This document shows, piece by piece, positions 1 through 8,000 of a stretch of DNA of 10,815 nt. Below the pieces are notes generated by a model, which was not told where the DNA came from, ran no database searches, and was given only the letters and a program-made list of their open reading frames with translations. The stretch's first letter is position 1; each line of letters begins with the position of its first letter. This DNA comes from Oehlia diaphana (taxonomy: Eukaryota > Glomeromycota > Glomeromycetes > Glomerales > Glomeraceae). Both the position numbers and the translations under genes were made by a program. The stretch covers positions 21,116 through 31,930 of the forward strand of contig QZLH01001821.1 of the NCBI GenBank assembly GCA_003833135.1. Direction: 5' to 3'.

Positions 1-189
1 AAAAGTACTTTAACGTTTTTTCTTAATTAAATTCATTAAAAAAAATGGTTAAACGGTCGGTTAAACGGTCGGTCAAACGGTCGGTTAAACGGTCAGAAAA
101 ACGGTCAGCCAAAACGGTCGGTCGGTCAAAGGCTCTTAACCGGTTATGACCAACTGATAACCGACCGTGACCGACCGTTGCCATCCCTA
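1..189. mobile_element. Right end of a hAT-like DNA transposon, truncated by the window edge
   Basis: Read on the minus strand from position 189, the sequence begins TAGGGATGGCAACGGTCGG, which resembles the short terminal inverted repeats of hAT transposons (roughly YARGGNTGGCAA). The terminal and subterminal DNA is packed with ACGGTC/GACCGT motifs in both orientations: a tandem array at 47-119, ACGGTCGGTCGGTC at 113-126, and CCGACCGTGACCGACCG at 161-177. The palindrome TAACCGGTTA lies at 137-146. Dense short motifs near the ends are typical of hAT transposase binding regions. The DNA just outside the end (190-197, CCTATTAA) would be one copy of an 8-bp target duplication, but the other copy lies outside the window. 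No transposase coding is visible here, so whether the element is autonomous cannot be told. Confidence 0.55.
47..119. repeat. 12-bp minisatellite, unit GGTTAAACGGTC, about six copies
   Basis: Six consecutive units start at 47, 59, 71, 83, 95 and 107. The first, second and fourth are identical, the third carries one change, and the last two are more diverged (AGAAAAACGGTC and a 13-bp AGCCAAAACGGTC). The array lies inside the subterminal region of the hAT-like end and shares its ACGGTC core with the terminal inverted-repeat sequence, so it probably multiplies transposase binding sites. Confidence 0.85.
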
Positions 190-190
190 C

Positions 191-277
191 CTATTAAGAG
201 GTGAAAAAGATTTAATATTTCGATTAGGTCAAGAAATTTACTATGCAATTAGAGAAAATGTTCTTAATATTAAATAA
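191..277 (+). pseudogene. Coding remnant, 28-codon open tail ending in TAA
   Basis: The frame from 191 to the TAA at 275-277 encodes a mixed-composition peptide beginning LLRGEKDLIFRLGQEI and ending with RENVLNIK. Unlike the surrounding A+T repeats, it uses a balanced set of charged and hydrophobic residues, as a real C-terminal exon would. It begins exactly where the hAT-like end stops, so the transposon may have landed in or beside the last exon of a gene lying to the left. No family is recognised. There is no start codon in the window, and the frame stays open into the transposon end. Confidence 0.35.
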
Positions 278-309
278 ATTGCATATATTTCATGTATTAC
301 ATTTTGTAT

Positions 310-712
310 TTCAGTCTTTTTAGGTCTTTCGGTTTTTTTCTGCAACTACTAAGGTATGTTATTTATTTTTCTGTTTTTTTTATTTATTACATGTAATTTC
401 CGTTTTCTACTAACTTAATTTCTTCTTTTATTTTATGGGTTTGATTTTTACTTGGTCCCTGTTTATCTATTTTAGTCTCTTCTCCATTTTATTGTTTTCT
501 TTTTGTCTCTTCATTTCTTTTGCTCTTTTTATTCTTTCCCTTCCTTCATTTTTTCCGTTTTTTTTTATTTCCTCTACGTTCCTTTCATCTTTTTCATTAC
601 TTTACACTACCCTTTGTTCCTTTCATTTTTATTTCATTCCGACTTCATCTTTTTCGTGAAAATTGCATTTTTCTTGATGATATTAACTCTCTTTTCTATT
701 TTTTAATTTAGA
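310..712. repeat. Pyrimidine-rich low-complexity tract, copy A
   Basis: The plus strand here is almost entirely T and C. Overlapping frames are open only because Phe, Leu and Ser codons dominate, so no gene is called. The tract shares landmarks with the longer one at 7130-8000. A TTTAGGTCTTTCGG block near 318 matches a related block near 7214. A block around 435-475 containing ACTTGGTCCC aligns with ACTTGGTTTCC near 7500. The two tracts therefore look like diverged copies of one dispersed repeat rather than independent simple sequence. Confidence 0.6.
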
Positions 713-805
713 GCGTAATATCTCCACTTTGGACAAATGAAATCAACTTCATTTATTAATTGAAAGTTGTTCAGGTGAGTTGAAACCACTTGAATATTAA
801 TTTTC
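662..805. repeat. Spaced direct duplication, copy 1 (about 144 bp)
   Basis: This segment, from ATTGCATTTTTCTTGATG through TTGAATATTAATTTTC, recurs at 834-978 with a period of 172 bp. The copies differ by one T in a homopolymer and a handful of substitutions, mostly around 750-765. Their flanks differ, which fits a local segmental duplication rather than transposon insertion. Confidence 0.9.
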
Positions 806-833
806 ATGAATGTAGGTGTAGTGCTTGGGGAAT

Positions 834-978
834 ATTGCATTTTTCTTGATGATATTAACTCTCTTTTCTATTTTTTTAATTTAGAGCGTAATATCTTCAC
901 TTTGGACAAATGAAATCAACTTTATTCATTATTTAAAAGTTGTTCAGGTGGGTTGAAACCACTTGAATATTAATTTTC
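834..978. repeat. Spaced direct duplication, copy 2 (about 145 bp)
   Basis: This is the second copy of the 662-805 unit, separated from it by 28 unique bases (806-833). It carries GGTGGGTTG where copy 1 has GGTGAGTTG, and one extra T in the T-run near 870. No coding frame is shared by the two copies. Confidence 0.9.
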
Positions 979-1030
979 TTAAGATTTCATTTTTTGTAAC
1001 TGTATTAACTTTAGAATACTTCTGACAATT

Positions 1031-1081
1031 ATTTTAAATGATAAAAATTNAATAATTTAATAAAATTTTATCATTTAAAAT
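1031..1081. repeat. AT-rich inverted repeat around an ambiguous base
   Basis: ATTTTAAATGATAAAA at 1031-1046 is the exact reverse complement of 1066-1081, leaving a 19-nt loop that contains the only N in the window (1050). The arm sequence could extrude as a cruciform or hairpin. The N suggests the assembler could not resolve the loop. Confidence 0.8.
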
Positions 1082-1407
1082 CAAATTCATATAAATGCAA
1101 CTAATATTAATAATTATGTAAATTCTATGTTCAAATTATGTAATTTCTGTGATCAATTCAATATAAATTCAGTATAAATTATGGTCAAATCATGCAAATG
1201 ATGCATTTTTGCGATATGGAATTGTGCATTTTCCATATCTCTATATAGATTAGATACATTATTTTTAAGAAATAATTGTAAAGCCTCATTAAAAACACAA
1301 TTTTTTATAGGGTCTAATTATAATAAAATTTTATTATTCAGTAATATTTTACACACAATTCAATTTATTTATATCAAAGAATTTTTTTAATTATAAAAGT
1401 TATATTT

Positions 1408-1424
1408 GGGGGACGAAGTCCCCC
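1408..1424. repeat. GC-rich hairpin GGGGGAC-GAA-GTCCCCC
   Basis: A perfect 7-bp stem with a GAA loop stands out as a GC island in strongly A+T DNA. It lies about 80 bp inside the possible Tc1-like end at 1507, so it may be internal to a small mobile element. It is too isolated for a gene to be assigned. Confidence 0.6.
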
Positions 1425-1485
1425 AGCAAATTGCATATTCTAGTTATTTATATATATACGACAATCTGCCGCAGTAAAATTGTCA

Positions 1486-1507
1486 TTTTTTTTTGCACAC
1501 CACTGTA
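1486..1507. mobile_element. Possible Tc1/mariner-like terminus followed by TA
   Basis: Read on the minus strand from 1507, the sequence is TACAGTGGTGTGCAAAA. This matches the usual start of Tc1/mariner-type terminal repeats (CAGTGGTGTGCAAAA) next to a TA target dinucleotide at 1506-1507. The element would extend leftwards. I found no matching opposite terminus or transposase frame in the window, so it is either a solo end or a heavily decayed copy. Confidence 0.35.
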
Positions 1508-1862
1508 TGTAATAGATTATTTACATAAAATATTAAATAAATAGAATTATGAACAAAAAAATATATGGATTATTTTAGTGAAAAATGAATAACATTTTTT
1601 TTTTATTTTACAGTTAGGTTTATACAATAAAATTGATAAAAATAATTTTTTTTTCTTTTTTGAATGCTTTATTGTAGTATAACTTGTACATTTGTAAGAA
1701 TGGTAGTAGGATAATCCATTATACTTATAACTTGTACTGAAGTGTAGTAATGAAATATTTAACTAATTTTAAATTAACATCAAAAATGCTAAAACAATGT
1801 AATATAATTTATGTTTATTTCTGTGTGGCCAATATATTTTTGTCATACTAATCTATGCTTCA
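1508..1862. other. A+T-rich intergenic DNA without a recognisable gene
   Basis: Homopolymeric A and T runs dominate and stops are frequent in every frame. No repeat longer than a simple run was seen. Confidence 0.5.
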
Positions 1863-1961
1863 GGTATTCCATTAAAGATAGCACACGTGATACGGTTGAT
1901 ACATCGTGATCGTACGATTAATAGTATTAAGTTGGGAATAAAATATTTTGTTTTTCATTGA
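1863..1961 (+). pseudogene. Coding remnant, 32 codons, possible exon
   Basis: After a plausible 3' splice site (TTCAG ending at 1863 or just before), the frame reads GIPLKIAHVIRLIHRDRTI and continues NSIKLGIKY to a TGA at 1959-1961. The composition and the locally higher G+C are coding-like and unlike the flanks. No start codon or clear upstream exon was found, and the peptide was not matched to a family. It may be an exon of a decayed gene or part of a transposon protein. Confidence 0.35.
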
Positions 1962-2105
1962 TTTAAAAATATACTTTTCCAGAAAAAGTAATCTTCCAGA
2001 TATAAAATTATAATTATGTTATAAGCAATTGATAAAAAAAATGTTTGTTCAAATTAATTTTTAATAAATAAAATATAAAATAATAATTTTTTGGTGTTCA
2101 GTGGA

Positions 2106-2192
2106 ATGAATCTTATTTATGGACGTTATACTTGTGAAAATGAATATTATTACCTTATTCTAAATAATGAGTTGACTATAAAAAGAAATTGA
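2106..2192 (+). pseudogene. Short coding-like frame of 28 codons
   Basis: ATG at 2106 opens a frame reading MNLIYGRYTCENEYYY and ending TIKRN at a TGA (2190-2192). A TTCAG acceptor-like site lies a few bases upstream. The residue mix is better than chance for this A+T background, but the frame is short and the family is unknown. It may belong with the other plus-strand remnants at 1863 and 2462. Confidence 0.2.
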
Positions 2193-2461
2193 ATAGTAAA
2201 ACCAATTGCCAGTAAATTATTCATGACTTTATTAAACATGTCAGCATTTTCTATTATTTAATAATATGATATATCCGTTCATAGTTTCAATTCTGCGCCA
2301 ACAGATTTTATAGTAAATATTCTAATATAATTGTATTAAATGGAAATCATTTTCTTCCTCATTATTTTATTTACTTAAACATAATTTACCTCCAGGAAAA
2401 ATAATGTACATTAAGGTAAAAAAACATTAGTTCTTTCTTTAATTATCACCTGGTAATATGT

Positions 2462-2647
2462 ATGCCTAGAACACAAAAAGATTTAATGGAGACTTTAGAT
2501 TCCCACAGAAAAAAACTTATTAAGTTTCTTGCACCTAACTCAGATGCTTTCCTCACATCGGATACGTTAACAGAAATAAAATGTTAGAATGATATATTAT
2601 CTTTAATACACGCTGAAAGAATGAAAAAAAAACAATTAAGAAAATGA
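2462..2647 (+). pseudogene. Degenerate coding frame interrupted by TAG
   Basis: ATG at 2462 opens 41 codons (MPRTQKDLMETLDSHRKK, then a segment with FLAPNSDAFLTSDTLTE) to a TAG at 2585-2587. The same frame then continues for 19 more codons (NDILSLIHAERMKKK) to a TGA at 2645-2647. Coding-like composition on both sides of the stop suggests a gene that acquired a nonsense change. An intron removing the stop cannot be excluded. No family was recognised, and downstream DNA becomes A/G simple sequence where open frames mean little. Confidence 0.4.
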
Positions 2648-2995
2648 TATCGCTATATAGATTATAAAGGGAAAAAAGTTAAAAGAAAAATCAAAGAAAA
2701 TTAAATAATATTAAAAAAAAGATCAGAAAAAAAAGAAAGAAAATATTATTAAAAATACGATTTTTAAAAAATCGGAAGAATTAAAAAATTTTTATAAAAA
2801 ATTAAATATAAAACCGGAAAGAAAAAAATCAATAAAGTTCAAAAAGGTCGGAAAGATAAAAAATTCCAAATAAAAAATTTAAAAAAACTGATTTTATAAA
2901 ACCAAAAAAAGGGAGAACCAAAAAAAAATCTGATTTAAATAATTAAATAAATTTAATTGGTTTAATCATTAAAGGGGAAACTGAAAGAAAAAAAT
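2620..2995. repeat. Purine-rich (A/G) low-complexity tract
   Basis: The plus strand is almost all A with scattered G, in irregular GAAAAAA-type runs without a fixed period. It resembles the tract at 8875-9115 and mirrors the pyrimidine-rich tracts at 310-712 and 7130-8000. Lys-rich open frames here are composition artefacts. Confidence 0.6.
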
Positions 2996-3256
2996 AGTCT
3001 GTTGTACAGCACCGATCGCATCAATCCGATCAAAAAGATCATTACAGTAACCGAAAATATATTAGCAATGAAATTGCTGTCGGAATGATGGAACGTCCAC
3101 ATAGTGAGTTATATTAAGTTATATGAAGTATCTAGCCTTTTTGCTAAAAGACTCTGTAAAAGCCATTTCGCCAAATTGATATTTTACTGAAATGTTAGTG
3201 ATCAATATTTTATAGGAATATTCAATGAGCACAATAAAAATAATAAAAATTTTTAA
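2966..3256 (+). pseudogene. Degenerate coding region with two in-frame stops
   Basis: One plus-strand frame reads LYSTDRINPIKKIITVTENI to a TGA at 3086-3088. It continues WNVHIVSYIKLYEVSSLF and AKRLCKSHFAKLIF to a TGA at 3188-3190, then NVSDQYFIGIFNEHN to a TAA at 3254-3256. Sensible residue composition persists across both stops, as expected for a decayed exon. The protein is not recognised. A transposon-encoded origin is plausible given the neighbouring GACTCGAGTC element, but nothing in the peptide shows it. Confidence 0.35.
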
Positions 3257-3330
3257 AGAATCCTTTTTAAACTATTTTTATGTTAAAACGCATTCTTTTA
3301 GAATATTATCATTTTAAACATTCAAGTAGA

Positions 3331-3626
3331 GCTTGGATTCGAGTCAGGATGAGTCAACTCGAGTAAAACGAGTCAAGAATTTTTTTGGCTCGAAGAGTAC
3401 TAGAGTCCAGGACTCGAGTCAGGACTCGAGTTAGTTTGAGTCGAAGTTAAAGTGCGGGCCAAAAACTTATCCATAATTTTACCCAGACCGTTATAGTCAT
3501 AGTGCCGGCGGGAATTACAAATAGGTTCAGCCGGCACTATCAACCATGTGATCTCGGTTGACTCGAGTCAAGAAAAGTGCGAGTTCAACTCGAGTCAACT
3601 TGAGTTACATGAGTGCGAGTCCATGT
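3331..3626. mobile_element. Small non-autonomous element made of GACTCGAGTC motifs
   Basis: The 10-bp palindrome GACTCGAGTC or close variants recur at about 3338, 3357, 3411, 3423, 3560 and 3588, with half-sites (GAGTC, GAGTCAA) between them. The motifs lie in two clusters flanking a centre that holds a GC-rich inverted repeat. TTGGATTCG (3333-3341) and CGAGTCCAT (3616-3624) match in inverted orientation at 7 of 9 positions and may be worn terminal repeats. The layout resembles the motif-rich hAT-like end at 1-189 but with a different motif. No coding was found. A MITE-like element or a hAT derivative is the best guess. Confidence 0.5.
3499..3540. repeat. GC-rich inverted repeat ATAGTGCCGGC / GCCGGCACTAT
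   Basis: Perfect 11-bp arms at 3499-3509 and 3530-3540 enclose a 20-nt loop. The repeat sits between the two GACTCGAGTC clusters and is much more G+C-rich than the surroundings, so it is probably an internal part of that element. Confidence 0.8.
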
Positions 3627-3634
3627 GGCATTTA

Positions 3635-3662
3635 TTTGATGTGGCACAAATGCTACATCAAA
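3635..3662. repeat. Short inverted repeat beside the GACTCGAGTC element
   Basis: TTTGATGTGGCA at 3635-3646 pairs with TGCTACATCAAA at 3651-3662 with a single mismatch and a 4-nt loop. The ATGTGGCA core also occurs at 3623-3630, so the sequence may belong to the element's border. Confidence 0.55.
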
Positions 3663-4225
3663 CAAACTAAATGAAGGAATGTATACGTTATATATTTATC
3701 AAAATTTAGATTTTTATAAAAATAGAGGGGGGTGGGTATATTAAACAAACAATCAAGTTGGAATGGCCTAATATAAAAATTATACATAAAATTGTTAAAT
3801 ACATGATTTTATATTAATATGTTATAAATTCAAATCATTATATAATAAGCATGATGTGAAAATATTGGTACAACATGTACAAATGAAGCACTGTACTATG
3901 GATAGTTGCCCTGGTCTCTGGACAGTATACATCCCTAGTATACCCTAAATACATCCGGTAGTACACCAATGTAAACACTACTCAATGATCATTGAATTTT
4001 TTTACACCAGATGTTATAAATTTATCAAATTAACGAGTATTTTATATTTATTTACTTATTATTATTACCTTTATCCTACTTTTATATTATAAACTAATAG
4101 GGCTATTTTTCCAACTTGAGATTATTAGAATCAAAAAATTGTGTTAACCAATAAATTAATGTTAAACACATCACCAAGTTGGTTTCATAAATTATCGCTT
4201 CATGCTATTTTTTTTTGACATTCAA
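3663..4225. other. A+T-rich intergenic DNA, no gene seen
   Basis: There is no coding-like frame on either strand. Around 3915-3965 there are imperfectly repeated ATACATCC/AGTATAC words, too irregular to call a tandem array. Confidence 0.5.
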
Positions 4226-4231
4226 TTTATT
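4226..4231 (-). terminator. Candidate polyadenylation signal AATAAA for the M20 gene
   Basis: An AATAAA hexamer on the minus strand lies about 90 nt beyond the stop codon of the M20 peptidase gene, a reasonable distance for a 3' untranslated region. Fungal signals are loose and such hexamers are common in this composition, so this is only a candidate. Confidence 0.2.
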
Positions 4232-4319
4232 AAAAATTTAAATTTTACGAATAATAATTATAATATGGACTAATATTTATACAGTAAAATAAATTACATG
4301 AAAAAATCAAAAAAGAATA

Positions 4320-6394
4320 TTACATTGAATCTTTCCAATGGAATCCACCATCAAAAGAATCTTTAACTTTTTTAGCAAATTCATCATCAATTAAAAAATC
4401 TAAAGCAGTTAATGCAATTCCTTTTGATGCAAATAATGTAGCATTATGAGCAAACTCAGTTTTAGTAGCATCTGTGAAACCAATCGTATGATTTCCACTT
4501 CCTTTAGGAGGTTTTATATCATATAAAGCATGGATACTAGGAATTACATAAGTCACATTTCCCTGATCGGTTGAACCTAGGAATACTCCATCTTGTTCTG
4601 ATTTAGGTATAATTTCTTTACCAAATTTCCTAAGATATTCCTCATATCTTTCACCCAAAGGAACGTTTGCTTTCACATCTTAAAAGAAAATCATAAAATT
4701 ATTAAATTATATGTTTTTACATTAAAGTAACTTATCAATAAAAATAAACCAACCAAAAACCCTTCTTTTCCGGGTAATTTTAAGGTCTTTGGCCCCATTT
4801 GCCTCCGTACATCCAGTTGCCTCACCGGCTGCTTCAAAACATCCATAAACACGTGGTTTCAGATCATTTAGAACTTCAAGTGTTTTCCCACGAATAGTGA
4901 AACTCGCGGATGTATAATCAGGAATAACTAAACATGATACAACTGATTAACCAAAATAGCTTATATAATTTAATATAATAATATATATAATATTTGAAAT
5001 ACCATTTGGCGCTTTTCCACCATTATTTATAATTCCATGAATTCTAAAAAAGTAGTTTAGAATTTAAAAAAAAAAAAAGGAATTATTACACTTAATAAAT
5101 TTATAACACAATAATTTACCTAGTTTCTGCAGGCTTGATTTGTTGTCTTAATAATCCAATATTATTAAATGCCAAAATCATTGCATCTAATGCGTTAATT
5201 CCTTCCCATGGTATACCAGCAGCATGTGCGTTTCTTCCAAAATATTCAACGCTATAAGACTCATTAGCAAAATGACTGAAAAAACTTCCTTCATAAGGAC
5301 TTTATAAAATATAAAAGTATACATTTTAATTAGGAATCTTTTTTTTTTCTTTTAAGAAAGCAAAATTAACCTTATTTTATATAACTTTACCTAGGATGAA
5401 TCATTAAAGAAATTTCTACATCATTATAAGCACCTGCTTTAATCAAAATAATTTTGCCACCACCATTTTCTGAAATTGAAAAGTTGTAAATAATAATAAT
5501 GACAATAACAAATTAACCAATAGATATTTTCATATTCAAGATATTAACCTTCAGCAGGAGTACCAAATAATTTTACTTTTCCGGGAATTTCATGTTTTTC
5601 AAATACGGCCTTTATTGCTATTGCAGCAGCAACTCCTCCAATTGCGATCAGATCTAAAAACATATTATTTAACAAGAACAATTTATTAGAATATAACAAT
5701 ATAATGATTGGTTATATACAATGATTGAGAAATACAACATACTATGACCGCAAGCGTGACCAATTTCTGGAAGGGCATCATATCTATTGCAATGAAAATT
5801 ATGATAAGTTAAATAATAAAGATAAACAAATAAATTGCTAATATTATACTTACTCGGAATTAAATGAAATAACCCTTCCTTCACCACCTTTAGACGTAAA
5901 TTCTGCTACAAATGCTGTTTCAAGGCCGTATGCACTAGGCGTTACCTTAAATCCTAATTTGAAACGATTAATAATATTAAATAAATTTTTTTAAAATAAT
6001 GTAATTTAATATTTTTATCCTAACTAAAATTTTACCTTGATCTTTGAGATATTTTACTAACAAATTATGAGCAAATGTTTCTTTAAAAGCTAAATAAATA
6101 TATTTTATAATTATAAAAAAGTTTTTTATAGGATAAAAATGTATCAAAAATTATTTGAAAATGATTGTATTGTAACCTAATTCCGGGTTTTCATGAATCT
6201 AAATTAATATAAATAAATATATAAATAATTTTTTTTTTTAAAAACCGATTATTGAATAAATAAATATCATATCATGATATAATGAATGTGCCTTAATATA
6301 CCTTTAAACTGATGGATCTCAAATCTTCTGATTTATCATCGATAGCTTTTATTGCAGTGTTTGCATATTCGTTTGTTAGGTTGATTTCTGACAT
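4320..6394 (-). CDS. Peptidase M20 family amidohydrolase (M20D / PM20D2-like), 11 exons, complete
   Basis: This is a zinc-dependent hydrolase predicted to cleave an amide or dipeptide bond on N-acyl or aminoacyl substrates; the exact substrate cannot be read from sequence. Exons, in transcription order: 6394-6302, 6198-6177, 6089-6036, 5953-5854, 5783-5743, 5653-5549, 5469-5391, 5299-5120, 5043-5003, 4927-4754, 4678-4320. Every junction is GT-AG and keeps frame, giving 415 residues (human PM20D2 is about 436). Visible M20 hallmarks are SLKIHENPEL (29-38), YDALPE (91-96), metal-site HACGH (99-103), GTPAEE (134-139), MIHP (161-164), the dimerisation-domain start GRNAHAAGIPWEGINALDA (186-204), HGIINNGGKAPN (227-238), GSTDQGNVTYVIPSIH (331-346) and NHT with the C-terminal ligand His360. 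C101, H103, E138/E139, H163 and H360 are all present. There is no signal peptide or membrane segment, so it is probably cytosolic. The start is the first in-frame ATG, with a normal-length N-terminus. The least certain junction is the last: donor GTTGGT at 4753. Exon 2 is only 22 nt. Confidence 0.88.
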
Positions 6395-6870
6395 AATTAA
6401 ATTAGTTGATCAATTAATTAAAAAAATAAATTATTCGAGTAAGAAAAAAAAATTTTTTTTTTTGTTTATTTAAAAAAAAGATACCTGTGATCTAGAATTT
6501 CCTTATTGGGTAAATCAATGATATCATACACATGGATGTATTATCCTAATATAGTAAGATTTTTGTCTAACGATTGGAAAAATTTGTATTACCAAGATGT
6601 TAAATACCAGTAGCCAAAACCAATTGTGAAAACACGTTGATCAATCACGTTTAATTGTCACATGTAATCGAACATGTGATTAATCAATAAGCTATAGTCG
6701 ATTTTTGAGGACAATTCAAAAATTCTTAAAATTATTTAACAAAAAGAAACTCATTAATTGTTAAATGTACCAATCAGTCATCTTTTTTTTAATTTCTTTT
6801 AAGCATGAAAAATTTTTAACTTGGTCCGATTAATGATCGAGCATGATTGGCTCGATAAATTCATTATTTC
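6395..6870 (-). promoter_or_regulatory. Upstream region of the M20 gene, no defined promoter element
   Basis: Immediately upstream of the ATG, the minus strand carries T/C-rich and A-rich runs (about 6420-6480), typical of fungal 5' regions, and a TAAATAAA-like stretch that could serve as a TATA element. Further out are ATTGG on the plus strand (6572-6576 and 6846-6850, CCAAT on the gene's strand) and a small palindrome at 6659-6678. None is diagnostic. No coding frame was seen here on either strand. Confidence 0.3.
6659..6678. repeat. Palindrome CACATGT-N6-ACATGTG
   Basis: Perfect 7-bp arms are separated by six bases, about 265-285 bp upstream of the M20 start codon. A CACGTTGATCAATCACGT-like near-palindrome lies just to the left (about 6632-6650). 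Symmetric sites like these could bind a dimeric transcription factor, but neither is assigned. Confidence 0.45.
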
Positions 6871-6879
6871 AGAGAATAC

Positions 6880-7130
6880 TAGCAGTTACCCGTTGCTCCG
6901 CACCGGGACCAATAAGTTTGTTTAAATAGAAAATTTAAGTATATAATGTAATACTAAGTAAATTAAAGATTGCTACAGCATATACTGTAATTAGGAATTT
7001 ATTATAGGTAATAATTAGTTAACAAAAATTAATAAAATAATATGTATTAAATTATATAGAATGATATAAATTATATTGGAATTGGTAAACGTCGGCTGGG
7101 TCTTCAATCATACGGCATTTAATATTTTTG
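6880..7130. repeat. Probable dispersed repeat with GC-rich hairpin at 6889-6907
   Basis: CCCGTTGC (6889-6896) and GCACCGGG (6900-6907) form an 8-bp stem with one mismatch and a TCC loop. It stands out as a G+C island inside A+T DNA, and a second G+C patch (ACGTCGGCTGGGTC) follows at about 7088. The region runs directly into the pyrimidine-rich tract. Islands of this kind commonly mark ends of transposons or retroelement tails, but no class can be assigned from what is visible. Confidence 0.35.
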
Positions 7131-8000
7131 ATTGGGTATTTTTCTTTTTTTATTTTTATTTCTAACTTACATTCTTACACTTTGTTTCTTACTAACTCTA
7201 TTTTCATTATTTTTAGGTCTTTTGTTCCTTCCGGTTCTGCTATTAAGGTTCAGTTGTTTTTCACTTTACATTTCGTTTCTTATTTCGTTTCTTAATTTTT
7301 TATTTTTTTTTTATTTTGTTTCTGTTTTATATTTCGTTTTTTACTAATTTTTTTTCATTTTTTTTTTTAGATCTTTTAGTTCTTCGGTTCTACAATTAAT
7401 AATTGTATGTTTTTTATTTTTTATTTATTTTTCTATTTGTTTTTATTTTATATTCGTTTCTTACTAATTTCACTTTTTTTACTTTATGGTTTATTTTTTA
7501 CTTGGTTTCCTATTATTATCTTTTGCTACCCAACCTCTTATCATGATCATTTTTTTTATTTTTTGTCTCTCATCATTTTTCACTTCCTATTACTTCTCAT
7601 TATTCCATTCTTTTCATCTCCCATTATTTTCTATTACATCTTATCATTATCATTATTTCTTTTTCTCTCCTGTTTACTTCACATCATCTCTTTTTGTCTC
7701 CATCACTCTTTTTCGTCTCTCATCACTCCCCATCACTTCTTTTGTCTCCCATCACTCCTTTTCGTCTCCCATCACCCCTTTTCACTCTCTCATTATTCCT
7801 CTTCATCTTCCTTTTCATCTCCCATCATGTCCTATTTCTCCTTTTTGTTTCCTATCACTCCATTACTCTTTTTTACTCTTTTTCATCTTCTATTACTTCT
7901 CATTATTCCATTGTTATTTCATTTTTTTATTAGCATCTTTTTTCTTGATCATTGTAATTTACTTTTCTTTTATTTGTATCACTTCATTAAAAAATAAATA
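7130..8000. repeat. Long pyrimidine-rich tract, copy B, with CCCATCAC-type minisatellite
   Basis: About 870 bp are almost purely T and C on the plus strand. Two internal related blocks begin near 7214 (TTTAGGTCTTTTGTTCC) and 7365 (TTTTAGATCTTTTAGTTC), indicating an older internal duplication. From about 7540 to 7900, degenerate units of roughly 20 bp built on TTTTCGTCTCCCATCACTCC repeat, clearest between 7690 and 7790. Several long frames of 70 to 196 codons open here, but they consist almost entirely of Phe, Leu, Ser, Ile, Tyr and His and follow composition. They are not called as genes. Confidence 0.65.

Noticed and set aside
47..177. CRISPR-like array of short repeats
   Set aside because: The units are contiguous 12-mers with no spacers and lie in a transposon end in eukaryotic DNA.
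435..711. Three overlapping frames of 63-74 codons on the plus strand
   Set aside because: They consist almost only of Phe, Ser and Leu because the DNA is a T/C tract. All three frames are open at once, which is a composition effect.
3331..3345. GACTCGAATCC on the minus strand resembling a tRNA B box
   Set aside because: There is no A box or cloverleaf around it, and the motif is one of many copies of the GACTCGAGTC repeat.
4755..4815. Possible frameshift in exon 10, because a shifted frame reads KWGQRP
   Set aside because: The unshifted frame continues to an in-frame donor at 4753 that gives a 75-nt intron of normal length and the correct phase, so no frameshift is needed.
5669..5887. 72-codon minus-strand frame
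   Set aside because: It contains the real exon with HACGH but reads through both flanking introns. The spliced model explains it.
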